Shown one piece after another: positions 1-9,542 of a stretch of 64,000 bases of DNA. Location: contig JBGAGK010000006.1 of NCBI GenBank assembly GCA_044226785.1, positions 62,001 through 126,000 on the forward strand, read 5' to 3'. The position numbers and the translations under genes are program-made. The notes under the pieces were generated by a model, which saw nothing but the letters and a program-made list of their open reading frames with translations, did not search any database and was not told the DNA's origin. How positions within the stretch are numbered: position 1 is the stretch's first letter; each line of letters opens with the position of its first letter. This DNA is from TMP-86 sp039807285. GTDB taxonomy: Bacteria > Pseudomonadota > Gammaproteobacteria > Steroidobacterales > Steroidobacteraceae.

Positions 1-1
1 G

Positions 2-895
2 GATCGATTGTCGGCCAGGGCGCCGGACTGGCGCCTGCTCCACTGGGTCGGACCCTGGCGTTTCAACATGTTTCTGGGAGGCGGGAACGACAGCCCGCGA
101 CAGGATGTGAAGAGCCCGCTGTTCGTCGGCGTCCGCTTCACCTTCAAACCCCTGCGTGAACTTGAATTGGGACTGACCCGGACTTCACAGGTCTGCGGAC
201 GGGGCCGCCAATGCAATCTCCACACAGTGAAAAACTGGTTGTTCGGCAACACCAATACGGGCACGTCCGCGGACATCACCGCCGCCACGGACCCCGGCAA
301 TGATGAGGCGGGGTTCGATGCGCGCTGGGCGACCACGGTGCATCATGTACCCGTTGCCGTGTACGGGCAGATGATCGGCGAGGACCAGCAGGGTGGCGTG
401 CCTTTCAAGTACATGGGCGAGGCAGGCGTGCAGGCCTCGTTCAACAGACCCTCCGGCTCGCTCCTGCATGTCAACCTCGAGTACGCCAACACCATGTGCT
501 CGTTCAGCAGCTCGAAGCCGATCCCCTGGTGCGCCTATCACCACTACATTTTCGACAAGGATGGCTACCGCTATCGCGGTTACACCATCGGCTCATCATG
601 GGAAGGTGATGCCGAGGTTTCGAGCCTGAAGCTGGCCTGGGTGAGACCCGATGGTGAAACCTTCACCCTGCGCGCAAGGCACGGGCAGCTGCATCGAAAC
701 CAGTACCTGGACCCCTACAATGTCGCGGCACCCACCCGGCGCAAACTGGATGGCGCGGATCTGGAATGGCAGTTTGTCGCGGGCCAATGGGGCGCATTTC
801 GTGCCGGAGTGGGCATGGACAGCCTGCTGGATCCGGCCACGCACAGGCGCACCGGTATCGGCCGTGGGTATCTCATGTGGAGTCATCGCTACTGA
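2..895 (+). CDS. Wzi-like capsule assembly outer-membrane protein, C-terminal part
   Basis: The reading frame is open from the window edge, so the N-terminus and signal peptide lie outside; 297 residues are visible. The sequence has the alternating aromatic and polar pattern of an outer-membrane beta-barrel and ends in aromatic Tyr after MWSHR, as barrel proteins often do. Segments such as FVGVRFTFKPLRELELGLTR and the late LEWQF/FRAGVG strands resemble the Wzi/capsule assembly family, which helps hold or export surface polysaccharide. It converges on malQ, and the two stops overlap by 7 bases. The family call is from overall resemblance. A different polysaccharide-linked barrel is possible. 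Confidence 0.65.
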   Translation, partial: DRLSARAPDWRLLHWVGPWRFNMFLGGGNDSPRQDVKSPLFVGVRFTFKPLRELELGLTRTSQVCGRGRQCNLHTVKNWLFGNTNTGTSADITAATDPGNDEAGFDARWATTVHHVPVAVYGQMIGEDQQGGVPFKYMGEAGVQASFNRPSGSLLHVNLEYANTMCSFSSSKPIPWCAYHHYIFDKDGYRYRGYTIGSSWEGDAEVSSLKLAWVRPDGETFTLRARHGQLHRNQYLDPYNVAAPTRRKLDGADLEWQFVAGQWGAFRAGVGMDSLLDPATHRRTGIGRGYLMWSHRY

Positions 896-3078
896 AACCG
901 GTTCCCGCGCCTTGCCGCCTCGACGCGCGCCAGGGCCAGATCCAGATCGGCGCGCTGTGTGATCTGCTCGACTGTGGCACTGAGCTTGCGCTTCCAGTTC
1001 GGGTATTCCCAGAATGTCCCCGGCACGTTGACCGGATCGGCCATCCCGAGAAGATCGTCCAGTTGCAACGCAACCAGGATCGAGGCACTGCGCGCCAGAT
1101 ACTCGTGAACCGCTGTCGCCAGCGCGGGGTCAAAGGGCTCGATGGTGTCACGGGGCTTTGCCGGTGACAGCCCCTCGGCGCGCAATGCGTCAAGCAGTGC
1201 AAACCGGTCGTGCTCCCGCGCCGAGAGCACCGCATCGCGAATGCTCTCGGACGGATACAGGTTGAGTTTGTTGCGCAGGTCGATGTCACGCCCCTCCCAG
1301 TAACTGCACAGAGTGGGCATGTCGTGGGTGCAGGCAGTCGCAAGCGCAAGGGGCTCGTATTCCCGTGGCAACCGGAACCGTTCACCCTCCTTCTCGAAGA
1401 GCAGCACCTTGTAATGCAACAGCCCGTGCTCTGTCATGGCACTGCGGATCTCGTCCGGCACCACACCCAGATCCTCGCCGACCACCAGACAGCGCCGCCG
1501 CTCACTGATCAGGCTCAGTACGGCCATCGACTCTGCCAGCGGATAGTGCACATAGGCACCGGTTTCCGGGGATTGTCCGACCGGAACCCACCACTGCCGG
1601 AACAGCGCCATGACATGATCGATGCGCAATGCGCCAAAGTGACGCATGTTCGCATTCATCAGGTCCACGAAGGGTCCGAGCCTGGCGTGCACCAGGGCCT
1701 GCGGGTCCTGGGGCGGCAGACCCCAACCCTGCCCCTTCAGTGCCAGCGGGTCGGGCGGTGCACCGATCTCGGCACCCAGTCGGAAGATCTCCCGGGCAGA
1801 CCAGACCTCCGAGCCACCGGGATGAGCGCCAACCGCCAGATCTCCATACAGCCCGATCCGCATCCCCAATGACCTGGCCAGCTCCTGGCACTGTCGCAGC
1901 TGCTCATGCGCCAGCCATTGCAGGTACTGGAAGAACCCGATCCGCTCGGCATGGTCCCGTGCAAAGCGGGCCACCGCATCGGAAGCAGGGCTTGCAAATT
2001 CCGCCGGCCAGTTTTGCCAGCCCGGCACGCTGCCCCGCGTGGCCGCGAAGTGTTCGTCCAGGGCGTCGAACAGCGCGTGCAGGCGCAGGGCCTCACCACC
2101 CTGATCGACGAATGTCTGGAAACGCCGTGCGCGCTCCTCGCCGGAATCGGGATGACGAGTCCTGAAACTGCGATACAAGGTGCTCAGGACATCCAGCTTG
2201 AGTGATGCGACACCGCGATAGTTCACATGCGACCCTGAACGCAACTGCGCCAGGCGCGCTGCAGATTCTTCGTCATCGGGGTGTCCGGCACACCGTGTCG
2301 CTTCCATGAAATCTTCGACCAGTGGCACGCTGATGTACAGGACATTCAGGAAAAGCCGGCTGGAGGCGCTGTACGGACTGCAGCGCTCGGGATCCGCAGG
2401 TGCCAGTGCATGCAGGGGGTTGAGCGCGACGAAATCCGCCCCTCGCGCCGCGGCCCAACGCAGCAGGTCCATCAGGTCCCTGAAATCACCGATGCCCCAG
2501 TTCTGTCCGCTGCGCACGGCATACAGCTGCACGGCAACGCCCCAGCAATGCCGGCCCGAGGCGATGTCCGGCGGAAGGTGGCATCGCATCGGAGCGACGA
2601 CCAGACGGCACTGGCATTCCAGCCCGCCCGCCACCCGTGCCCGCAGATCATGCAGGCCGAAGGGCAGACTGTGCGGCAACTCGAACTGGCGGCGGGTCAT
2701 CCAGCTGCCGTCGACCTCCCCGCGCCAGGTCTCCCGCATGGCGGAAGTCGACGCCACGCCCTGATGGCGCGTGCCATCCTCCATGCACAGATCCCAAATG
2801 AGGCTTCCTCCGAAATCGCGGGCACTGACATTGAGTTCGAGCAGGATCCGTGAGGTCCGGAAAACCGCCAGAGGCGGCAGGAGTCTCCCCGCACGTACCG
2901 CTTCCATTTCACGCACCTGCAGTTCCAGTGCCGCCTCATCCTTCATCCCGCCATCCATCGCGCGCAACAGCGCGATCCTGGTCTCGGCCGTGAAATACTG
3001 CAATTCTCCACGGTAATCGTGATACGCCTCACCAATGCCCCGGAGTCGCGCCAGACGTTCGATCAGAGCCTGATTCAT
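889..3078 (-). CDS. malQ: 4-alpha-glucanotransferase (amylomaltase)
   Basis: Transfers alpha-1,4-glucan segments between maltodextrins in the cytoplasm (GH77). The 729 residues match the long bacterial MalQ form, with an extra N-terminal domain of about 150 residues before the barrel. Visible catalytic elements are LRIDHVM near residue 485 (nucleophile Asp), VGEDLG near 535 (acid/base Glu) and THDMPTL near 584 (Asp). It is the last gene of the leftward glycogen operon, starting 3 bases after the glgX stop, so it is probably co-transcribed. It would recycle the short maltodextrins left by glycogen phosphorylase and the debranching enzyme. Confidence 0.95.
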   Translation of the reverse strand: MNQALIERLARLRGIGEAYHDYRGELQYFTAETRIALLRAMDGGMKDEAALELQVREMEAVRAGRLLPPLAVFRTSRILLELNVSARDFGGSLIWDLCMEDGTRHQGVASTSAMRETWRGEVDGSWMTRRQFELPHSLPFGLHDLRARVAGGLECQCRLVVAPMRCHLPPDIASGRHCWGVAVQLYAVRSGQNWGIGDFRDLMDLLRWAAARGADFVALNPLHALAPADPERCSPYSASSRLFLNVLYISVPLVEDFMEATRCAGHPDDEESAARLAQLRSGSHVNYRGVASLKLDVLSTLYRSFRTRHPDSGEERARRFQTFVDQGGEALRLHALFDALDEHFAATRGSVPGWQNWPAEFASPASDAVARFARDHAERIGFFQYLQWLAHEQLRQCQELARSLGMRIGLYGDLAVGAHPGGSEVWSAREIFRLGAEIGAPPDPLALKGQGWGLPPQDPQALVHARLGPFVDLMNANMRHFGALRIDHVMALFRQWWVPVGQSPETGAYVHYPLAESMAVLSLISERRRCLVVGEDLGVVPDEIRSAMTEHGLLHYKVLLFEKEGERFRLPREYEPLALATACTHDMPTLCSYWEGRDIDLRNKLNLYPSESIRDAVLSAREHDRFALLDALRAEGLSPAKPRDTIEPFDPALATAVHEYLARSASILVALQLDDLLGMADPVNVPGTFWEYPNWKRKLSATVEQITQRADLDLALARVEAARRGNRFQ

Positions 3079-3081
3079 CTG

Positions 3082-5085
3082 TCAGACCTCCAGCATGACC
3101 ATCGACAGCGGTTCCATCCGGTACGTGTCCTGGATGTGGTTCCGCGGCGTGTGTTCACCGCGCGCCGCGAGGGCGGTGTCGAACCGGGGTCGCCAGCCCG
3201 CATCGATCCGGGGCAGAGAGAACTGCAATACGTCGCGGCGGGCGTTGACCAGCAGGAGCACATGGACATCGGACCCTTGCGTCATGCGAAATTCCATGCC
3301 CATGGCGCGCACCCCGGGGTCCCTCCAGTCAGCCTCCACCATCTCCCCACCATCGGCACGCAACCATGACACATCCTTCACACCGCCCTGCCCCGCCCCC
3401 TTGAGAAAGACTTCCCGCTGATATACGCCGAGCGATCGCCTGATTCTCACAAGCTCCCGCGTGAAGTCGAGCAACATCGCGTTTGTCCGGACCAGGGACC
3501 AGTCCACCCATGAAATCTCGTTGTCCTGACACCATGCATTGTTGTTGCCCTGCTGCGTCCGGCCGAATTCGTCGCCTGCCTGGAGCATCGGCACGCCCTG
3601 GGAAAGCAACAGGGTCGTCAGGAAATTCATCGACTGCCTGAGACGCAACTGGAGAACCCCCGCATCCGCAGTCTCACCTTCCACGCCGCAATTCCAGGAA
3701 AGATTATGCGAGTGCCCATCCAGCCCATTCTCGCCATTGGCCTGATTGCGGCGACGGTTGTAGCTTACGAGGTCGCGCAACGTGAATCCGTCATGAGCCG
3801 TGATGAAATTCACGCCTGCCGTGGGCTTGCGTGCGCGCTGGCGGAAGATGTCGCTCGACCCGGCCATGCGCTCCGCCAGATCTCCGATCCGGCCCGAGTC
3901 CGTATTCCAGAACGCCCGCACCTGATCCCGGTATCGGTCGTTCCATTCCGACCATCCCATGGGAAACCTTCCGAGCTGATATCCACCCAGCCCGACATCC
4001 CAGGGCTCGGCGATGAGCTTGGTGAACGCCAGCGAGGGTTCGGCGCGCAGTTCATCGAACAGCACCGATTTTTCGTTGAAGCCCTCATCCTCGCGCGCCA
4101 GCACCGTAGCCAGGTCGAATCGAAAGCCATCCACGTGCATCTCCTCGACCCAGTACCGGAGGCAATCGACAATCAGCCGGCGAACGGCCGGGTGCGCACA
4201 ATTGACCGTGTTTCCGCACCCGGTGAGATTCTCGTAGTAGCGGCGGTCCTCGCGCAGCAGACGATAGTAGACCGCGTTATCCAGTCCGCGCAGGCTCAGT
4301 GTGGGCCCTGCCTCATTGCCTTCCGCAGTGTGATTGAACACCACATCCAGGATGACCTCGATGCCGGCCGCATGCAGCGCCTTTACCATCCCCTTGAACT
4401 CGCGGACCGGATCAGCAAGGGCATACTGCGCAGCGGGTGCAAACCAGGCGAGGGGATTGTACCCCCAGTAGTTCGACAACCCCCGCTCGGACAGGAAGCC
4501 TTCCGACATGAAAGCCTGGACCGGCAGCAGTTCGACTGCCGTGACATGCAGGCTCTGCAGATGCTCGATGACCGGCGCACTGCCCAGCCCGGCATAGGTC
4601 CCACGCAGATGATCCGGCAACTGCGGATGGCGGCGGGTGAATCCCTTGACATGGAGTTCGTAGACGAGCGTGTCGCGCCACGGTATCGCAGGCGGACGAT
4701 CCCCCTCCCAATCGAACGAGGCATCGATCACCCGGCTCACAGGCCTGCGTGACCCGGCGGCCGCAAACGGGGCCGGCAGGTGCAGGTCGCGGGTACATGG
4801 ATCGACCAGGAGCTGCTCGGGGTCGAATCGATGGCCACTGGCAGGATCGAACGGCCCGAAGACACGGTACGCATAACGGGTGCCTGGCGGTGCCATCGTC
4901 GGCGGCAGGAGTCCATGCCAGACATGGCCGCTCCGCCCCGGCAAATCGAATTCACGGACCGTGTCCGCTGCACTCCACACCACCAGCACGACCCGTTCGG
5001 CATGCATGGAAAACACCGCAAAATTCACGCCCTGCGCCAACCGGGTGGCGCCGAGGGGATGAGCTGATCCGTGCGACAGGGCCAT
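3082..5085 (-). CDS. glgX: Glycogen debranching enzyme GlgX
   Basis: Hydrolyses alpha-1,6 branches of phosphorylase-trimmed glycogen (GH13_11). An N-terminal CBM48-type domain carries GVNFAVFS near residue 20. The barrel then shows VDGFRFDLA (nucleophile Asp near 324), IAEPWDVG (Glu near 359) and ITAHDGFTL. The frame is open about 100 residues further upstream, but that stretch overlaps glgB, looks non-coding and has no family match. ATG at 5085 begins MALSHGSAHPLGA, which aligns with the usual GlgX start and leaves 7 bases after the glgB stop. The resulting 667 residues are normal for the family. Confidence 0.94.
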   Translation of the reverse strand: MALSHGSAHPLGATRLAQGVNFAVFSMHAERVVLVVWSAADTVREFDLPGRSGHVWHGLLPPTMAPPGTRYAYRVFGPFDPASGHRFDPEQLLVDPCTRDLHLPAPFAAAGSRRPVSRVIDASFDWEGDRPPAIPWRDTLVYELHVKGFTRRHPQLPDHLRGTYAGLGSAPVIEHLQSLHVTAVELLPVQAFMSEGFLSERGLSNYWGYNPLAWFAPAAQYALADPVREFKGMVKALHAAGIEVILDVVFNHTAEGNEAGPTLSLRGLDNAVYYRLLREDRRYYENLTGCGNTVNCAHPAVRRLIVDCLRYWVEEMHVDGFRFDLATVLAREDEGFNEKSVLFDELRAEPSLAFTKLIAEPWDVGLGGYQLGRFPMGWSEWNDRYRDQVRAFWNTDSGRIGDLAERMAGSSDIFRQRARKPTAGVNFITAHDGFTLRDLVSYNRRRNQANGENGLDGHSHNLSWNCGVEGETADAGVLQLRLRQSMNFLTTLLLSQGVPMLQAGDEFGRTQQGNNNAWCQDNEISWVDWSLVRTNAMLLDFTRELVRIRRSLGVYQREVFLKGAGQGGVKDVSWLRADGGEMVEADWRDPGVRAMGMEFRMTQGSDVHVLLLVNARRDVLQFSLPRIDAGWRPRFDTALAARGEHTPRNHIQDTYRMEPLSMVMLEV

Positions 5086-5092
5086 GGGCGGC

Positions 5093-6976
5093 TCAGCGGC
5101 GCAGGAACAACGCTCCGAGCGGCGGCAGATCCGCAAGGACCCGCCACCCCGGATCGTGTGCCTCGGCCGGCAGATCCTGCTGGTCCGCATACCCGGACCC
5201 CCCGTACTGCCGTGCATCGGAATCCAGCACCTTGTGCCAGATACCCGGTCCGGGCACGGCCAGGGGATACCTTGCGCGGGGGACCGGCGTGCCATTGAAC
5301 ACACAGACCACGATTGAAGCATCCGGGGCCTGTCGTGCAAACGCCCAGACACTCTCCCGTGCGTTGTCCACTTCCAGCCACTGAAAGCCACTGTGCTCGC
5401 AATCGGCGCGATACAGCGCCGGAGACTCGCGATACAGCCGGTTCAGCGCACGCACGAAGTCCTGCAGTTCACGATGCGGAGAGTACTTCAGCAGATCCCA
5501 GTCGAGCTGTCCGCCGTCACGCCATTCACGCCATTGGCCGAATTCGCTGCCCATGAAGGAAAGCTTCTTGCCCGGATGGGCCAGCTGATAGGCCAGCAGC
5601 AGGCGCAGATTCGCGCGCTTCTGCCACTCATCCCCCGGCATCTTCGACAGGAGCGATGCCTTGCCGTGCACAACCTCGTCATGCGAGATGGCCAGCAGGA
5701 AATGTTCCGACCAGGCGTACATGAACGAGAAGGTCAGCAGGCGATGATGATGACTGCGATGCACGGGATCCTGTCCGAAGTAGCGCAGCGTGTCGTTCAT
5801 CCATCCCATGTTCCATTTGAGGGTGAATCCCAGTCCGCCGTCCGTCACCGGCCTCGTCACGCCATCGAATGCCGTGGACTCCTCCGCGATGGTCATCACG
5901 CCCGGAAACTCCTCGGCCACCGTGGCGTTGATATCCTTGAGAAAATCGATCGCCTCCAGATTTTCGCGGCCGCCGAACCGGTTGGGAAGCCAATCGCCCG
6001 CTTCACGACTGTAGTCCAGGTACAGCATCGAGGCCACTGCATCAACCCGCAGACCGTCGATATGGTACCGGTCCAGCCAGAACAGGGCATTCGACATCAG
6101 GAAATTCCGCACCTCATGACGCCCATAGTTGAAGATCTTGGTACCCCAGTCACGATGCTCGCCCCGGCGTGTATCGGCATGTTCGTACAGCGCCGTACCG
6201 TCGAACCAGGCCAGACCATGTTCATCACGGGGAAAATGCGCGGGTACCCAGTCCAGTATCACCCCGAGTCCGGCACGATGGCAGGCATCGACGAAATGCA
6301 TGAAATCCTGGGGTGTGCCGTAACGGGAAGTGGCGGCAAAATATCCCGTGACCTGATATCCCCAGGATTCATCCAGCGGGTGTTCGGCGACACCCATGAG
6401 TTCCAGATGGGTATAACCCAGGTCCAGCGCATGGGGAATGAGCTGGCCTTCCGCCTCGCGCCAGCTCATGAACGGCGGTGTCCGCACATCCCAGGGTCGC
6501 CGCCATGAACCCAGATGAACCTCGTAAACCCACATCGGTTCACAACACACATTGCGGTGGCGACGCCGTTCCAGCCAGGCCGCGTCATCCCATCGGAATC
6601 CCCCCAGCGCATGCACCACCGAACAGTTCCCCGGACGCAACAGCATCCGGGTGCCATACGGATCGGATTTGAGCAGCAAGCCGCCGTCATGCGCACGGAT
6701 CTCGTACTTGTATCCCGCACCCTCGCCGACCCCGGCCACGAAGCCGGACCAGATGCCGGAACTCCCGCAGGGCTTCAGCTGGTTCTGTCGGCCATCCCAG
6801 GCATTGAAATCGCCGACCACGCTGACGCCGTTGGCATTGGGCGCCCAGACGGCAAAACGCGTTCCGCGCACGTCATCCGTGATGTCCGGATGTGCGCCGA
6901 GCTTTTCGTAGATGCGGCGGTGTTTGCCCTGCCCGAACAGATACAGGTCGAAGTCGGTCAGGAGGCACGAATTCAT
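5093..6976 (-). CDS. glgB: 1,4-alpha-glucan branching enzyme
   Basis: Forms alpha-1,6 branches in glycogen (GH13_9). It has 627 residues, shorter than the roughly 730 of E. coli GlgB, because the extra N1 domain is absent; it starts directly with the CBM48 domain (TRFAVWAPNANGVSVVGDFN near residue 39). Catalytic motifs are DGLRVDAVASM (nucleophile Asp near 311), MTIAEEST (Glu near 364) and ISHDEVVHGK. Its ATG overlaps the glgP stop by one base (TGATG), so translation is probably coupled. It belongs to the operon glgP-glgB-glgX-malQ. Confidence 0.96.
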   Translation of the reverse strand: MNSCLLTDFDLYLFGQGKHRRIYEKLGAHPDITDDVRGTRFAVWAPNANGVSVVGDFNAWDGRQNQLKPCGSSGIWSGFVAGVGEGAGYKYEIRAHDGGLLLKSDPYGTRMLLRPGNCSVVHALGGFRWDDAAWLERRRHRNVCCEPMWVYEVHLGSWRRPWDVRTPPFMSWREAEGQLIPHALDLGYTHLELMGVAEHPLDESWGYQVTGYFAATSRYGTPQDFMHFVDACHRAGLGVILDWVPAHFPRDEHGLAWFDGTALYEHADTRRGEHRDWGTKIFNYGRHEVRNFLMSNALFWLDRYHIDGLRVDAVASMLYLDYSREAGDWLPNRFGGRENLEAIDFLKDINATVAEEFPGVMTIAEESTAFDGVTRPVTDGGLGFTLKWNMGWMNDTLRYFGQDPVHRSHHHRLLTFSFMYAWSEHFLLAISHDEVVHGKASLLSKMPGDEWQKRANLRLLLAYQLAHPGKKLSFMGSEFGQWREWRDGGQLDWDLLKYSPHRELQDFVRALNRLYRESPALYRADCEHSGFQWLEVDNARESVWAFARQAPDASIVVCVFNGTPVPRARYPLAVPGPGIWHKVLDSDARQYGGSGYADQQDLPAEAHDPGWRVLADLPPLGALFLRR

Positions 6977-9450
6977 CAGATGACCGGTCGGACCGACCAG
7001 ATTCGCTCCGCATATTCACGGACGCTCCGGTCGCTCGAGAAGCCGCCCATGGACAGGCAGTTGATCACCGCCTTGCGCGACCACTCGATGCCGTTGCGGA
7101 ACAACGTGTCCACTGCGTCCTGTGCGGCCGAATAGGCGTCGAAATCGGCGCAGACCAGGAACTGCTCGCCCGGTGCCCGCAACCGGCCGGCAATATGGCG
7201 CGACGCCTGGGTTTCTCCGAAATGCCCGGATTCGATCAGGCAGAGCGCGCGGTGCAGGTCGGGGTTCGCCTCGATGTACTCCCCCGGCCAGTATCCGCGG
7301 CCGCGCAGTTCGGTCACCTGTTCCGATGTCAATCCGAAGATGAAGATGTTGTCCGCACCCACCTGGTCGCGGATTTCGATGTTGGCACCGTCGAGTGTCC
7401 CGATGGTCAGGGCACCGTTGAGCGCGAGCTTCATGTTGCCGGTACCCGAAGCCTCCATGCCGGCCGTGGAGATCTGCTCGGACAGGTTTGCCGCCGGCAT
7501 GATCTTCTGCGCCAGGGAAACATCGTAATCAGGGAGGAACACTACACGCAGGCGGTCGCGCACCACCGGATCCTTGTCGATGACGGCCGCCACGTTGTTG
7601 ATGAGCTGGATCACGGCCTTGGCCAGAAAGTAGCCCGGAGCCGCCTTGCCGGCGAAGAACACGGTGCGCGGCACGATATCCAGTCCCGGATTGTCACGGA
7701 TGCGGTTGTAGCGCGAGATCACGTACAGGAGATTCAGGAGCTGGCGCTTGTATTCGTGTATGCGCTTGACCTGCACATCGAACAGGGAATTGACGTCCAC
7801 GGCGATGCCGGTACGCCTGAGCGTCTCCTCCATCAGGCGCTGCTTGTTGGCGTGCTTGATGGCACGGAAGCGATGCAGGAAATCGCTGTCATCCCAGGCG
7901 CCTGCCAGCCGGTGTATCTCTTCCAGATCGTTCTCCCAGGCTGACCCCAGCCGTTCCGTGAACAGCGCAGACAGTCCCGGATTGGATTGCTTGAGCCAGC
8001 GGCGCGGGGCAATGCCGTTGGTGACATTGATGAAGCGGTCCGGGTACATTTTCGCGAAACTGGAGAAGATCGTCCTGCACATCAGCTCCGAATGGAGTTT
8101 CGCCACGCCGTTCACGCGGTGGCTGCCGATCACGGCCAGATGCGCCATGCGCATCCGCCGATCATGCCCCTCGGCGATCATCGACATGCTGGCCTGCCGC
8201 TCGATATCACCCGGGTAGCGCAGTTCCACGCTGGCAAGGAAATCCTCGTTGATCAGATAGATGATCTGCAGATGGCGCGGCAGGAGCCGCTCGAAGAACT
8301 CCACCGGCCAGGTCTCCAGAGCCTCCGGCAGCAGGGTGTGATTGGTGTAGGAGAAAATCTGCCGGGTCATCTCCCAGGCCCTGGACCACGGAAACTCGTG
8401 CTCGTCCACCAGCAGACGCATGAACTCGGCTATTGCCACGGCCGGATGGGTATCGTTCAACTGCACCGCGACCGACTCCGGCAGGGTGGCCAGCGGCCGC
8501 CCCTCGTTCACGTGAGTCGCCAGAATGTCCTGCAGGCTCGCGCTGACGAAGAAGTACTGCTGCTTGAAGCGCAGCTCGCGTCCCTGCGGCGTCGAGTCGT
8601 CCGGGTACAGGACCCGCGACAGGTTTTTCGCCTCGATCTGTTCCTGGACCGCTGCGGCATAATCCCCTGCGTTGAAGGCCTCGATGTGAAACGGGGTGAT
8701 GCCGCGGCCGGACCACAAGCGCAGATGATTCACCGTCGGCACGCGGTTACCGGGAATCATCTGGTCGAAACCGATGGCATACAGGTTGCGCGTGTCGACC
8801 CAGCGATGCGGCTGACGCCCATCATCCTTGCCCACCGGTTCACTCCGGCCGCCGAACCTGACGATGAAGCGGATGTTTCCGCGCGGCGTTTCCCATACGT
8901 TGCGCAACGCCAGCCAGCTGCTCGCAACCTCGCGTTGCGCACCCTTGTCGTCAATGACCTGGGTGAAGATCCCGTAGTCATAGCGGATGCCATATCCGGT
9001 GGCCGGGTACTGCAGGGTGGCCAGGGAATCCAGGTAACAGGCTGCAAGGCGTCCAAGGCCGCCATTGCCAAGCCCCGGATCCACTTCCTGCGCCATCACT
9101 TCGTCAAGGTCACGGCCCATGCCCGCCAGCACCTCACGTGCCTCCTTGACGAAATCCCCATCCAGACTGGACAGGGCATTGAGAAGCGAACGTCCCGGCA
9201 GGAATTCGACCGAGAGGTAGCACACCCGCTTGACCCGCGCCCTGGTCACCCGGCGCTGCGTCGCCAGCCAGCGCAGTGCAAATTCCTCGCGCACCGCCAG
9301 CGACAGTGCGTCGTAAATGTCATGCAGCGTCGCGGTTTCCAGGTCCTTGTCAAGCGCGCGCGTCAGGCGGTCGAGCAGCGCTTCACGCAGTTTGCCGGGC
9401 TGAAGCACCGGCAGGCGATGTTCGTCATGGAGATCAGGCGTTGAATTCAT
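6976..9450 (-). CDS. glgP: Glycogen/starch phosphorylase
   Basis: Releases glucose-1-phosphate from the non-reducing ends of glycogen or maltodextrin (GT35, PLP-dependent). At 824 residues it is full length. The PLP-lysine region GTGNMKLALNGALTIGTLDG lies near residue 670, and ANIEI follows as in the family. KRVCYLSVEFLPGRSL near 75 and GLGNGGLGRLAACYLDSL near 125 are classic phosphorylase signatures. It is the first gene of the leftward glycogen operon and is divided from the divergent ppgK by 92 bases, which must hold the operon promoter. Together the four enzymes allow complete breakdown and branching of glycogen; no glgA or glgC is present here. Confidence 0.97.
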   Translation of the reverse strand: MNSTPDLHDEHRLPVLQPGKLREALLDRLTRALDKDLETATLHDIYDALSLAVREEFALRWLATQRRVTRARVKRVCYLSVEFLPGRSLLNALSSLDGDFVKEAREVLAGMGRDLDEVMAQEVDPGLGNGGLGRLAACYLDSLATLQYPATGYGIRYDYGIFTQVIDDKGAQREVASSWLALRNVWETPRGNIRFIVRFGGRSEPVGKDDGRQPHRWVDTRNLYAIGFDQMIPGNRVPTVNHLRLWSGRGITPFHIEAFNAGDYAAAVQEQIEAKNLSRVLYPDDSTPQGRELRFKQQYFFVSASLQDILATHVNEGRPLATLPESVAVQLNDTHPAVAIAEFMRLLVDEHEFPWSRAWEMTRQIFSYTNHTLLPEALETWPVEFFERLLPRHLQIIYLINEDFLASVELRYPGDIERQASMSMIAEGHDRRMRMAHLAVIGSHRVNGVAKLHSELMCRTIFSSFAKMYPDRFINVTNGIAPRRWLKQSNPGLSALFTERLGSAWENDLEEIHRLAGAWDDSDFLHRFRAIKHANKQRLMEETLRRTGIAVDVNSLFDVQVKRIHEYKRQLLNLLYVISRYNRIRDNPGLDIVPRTVFFAGKAAPGYFLAKAVIQLINNVAAVIDKDPVVRDRLRVVFLPDYDVSLAQKIMPAANLSEQISTAGMEASGTGNMKLALNGALTIGTLDGANIEIRDQVGADNIFIFGLTSEQVTELRGRGYWPGEYIEANPDLHRALCLIESGHFGETQASRHIAGRLRAPGEQFLVCADFDAYSAAQDAVDTLFRNGIEWSRKAVINCLSMGGFSSDRSVREYAERIWSVRPVI

Positions 9451-9542
9451 GTTCCCGATTCAAGGATATTGCAACAACGGTCAAGGCAATGAATAACGGT
9501 ATCATATCGACGGGCGGCCGGAACTTTCGAGGACGGAGTCAC
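9451..9542. promoter_or_regulatory. Divergent control region glgP / ppgK
   Basis: This 92-base gap separates two divergent starts and should hold both promoters. On the minus strand TATGAT near 9501-9506 is a plausible -10 for glgP, but its -35 is weak. On the plus strand TTGCAA near 9470 could be a -35 for ppgK. A GGAG sits 4 bases before the ppgK ATG. None of the promoter elements is strong enough for a firm call. Confidence 0.35.

Noticed and set aside
7987..9444. 485-codon open frame on the plus strand
   Set aside because: It is antisense to glgP, whose motifs are unmistakable; the length results from GC-rich codon use. The same applies to 59022-60788 and 60924-62216 opposite purL.
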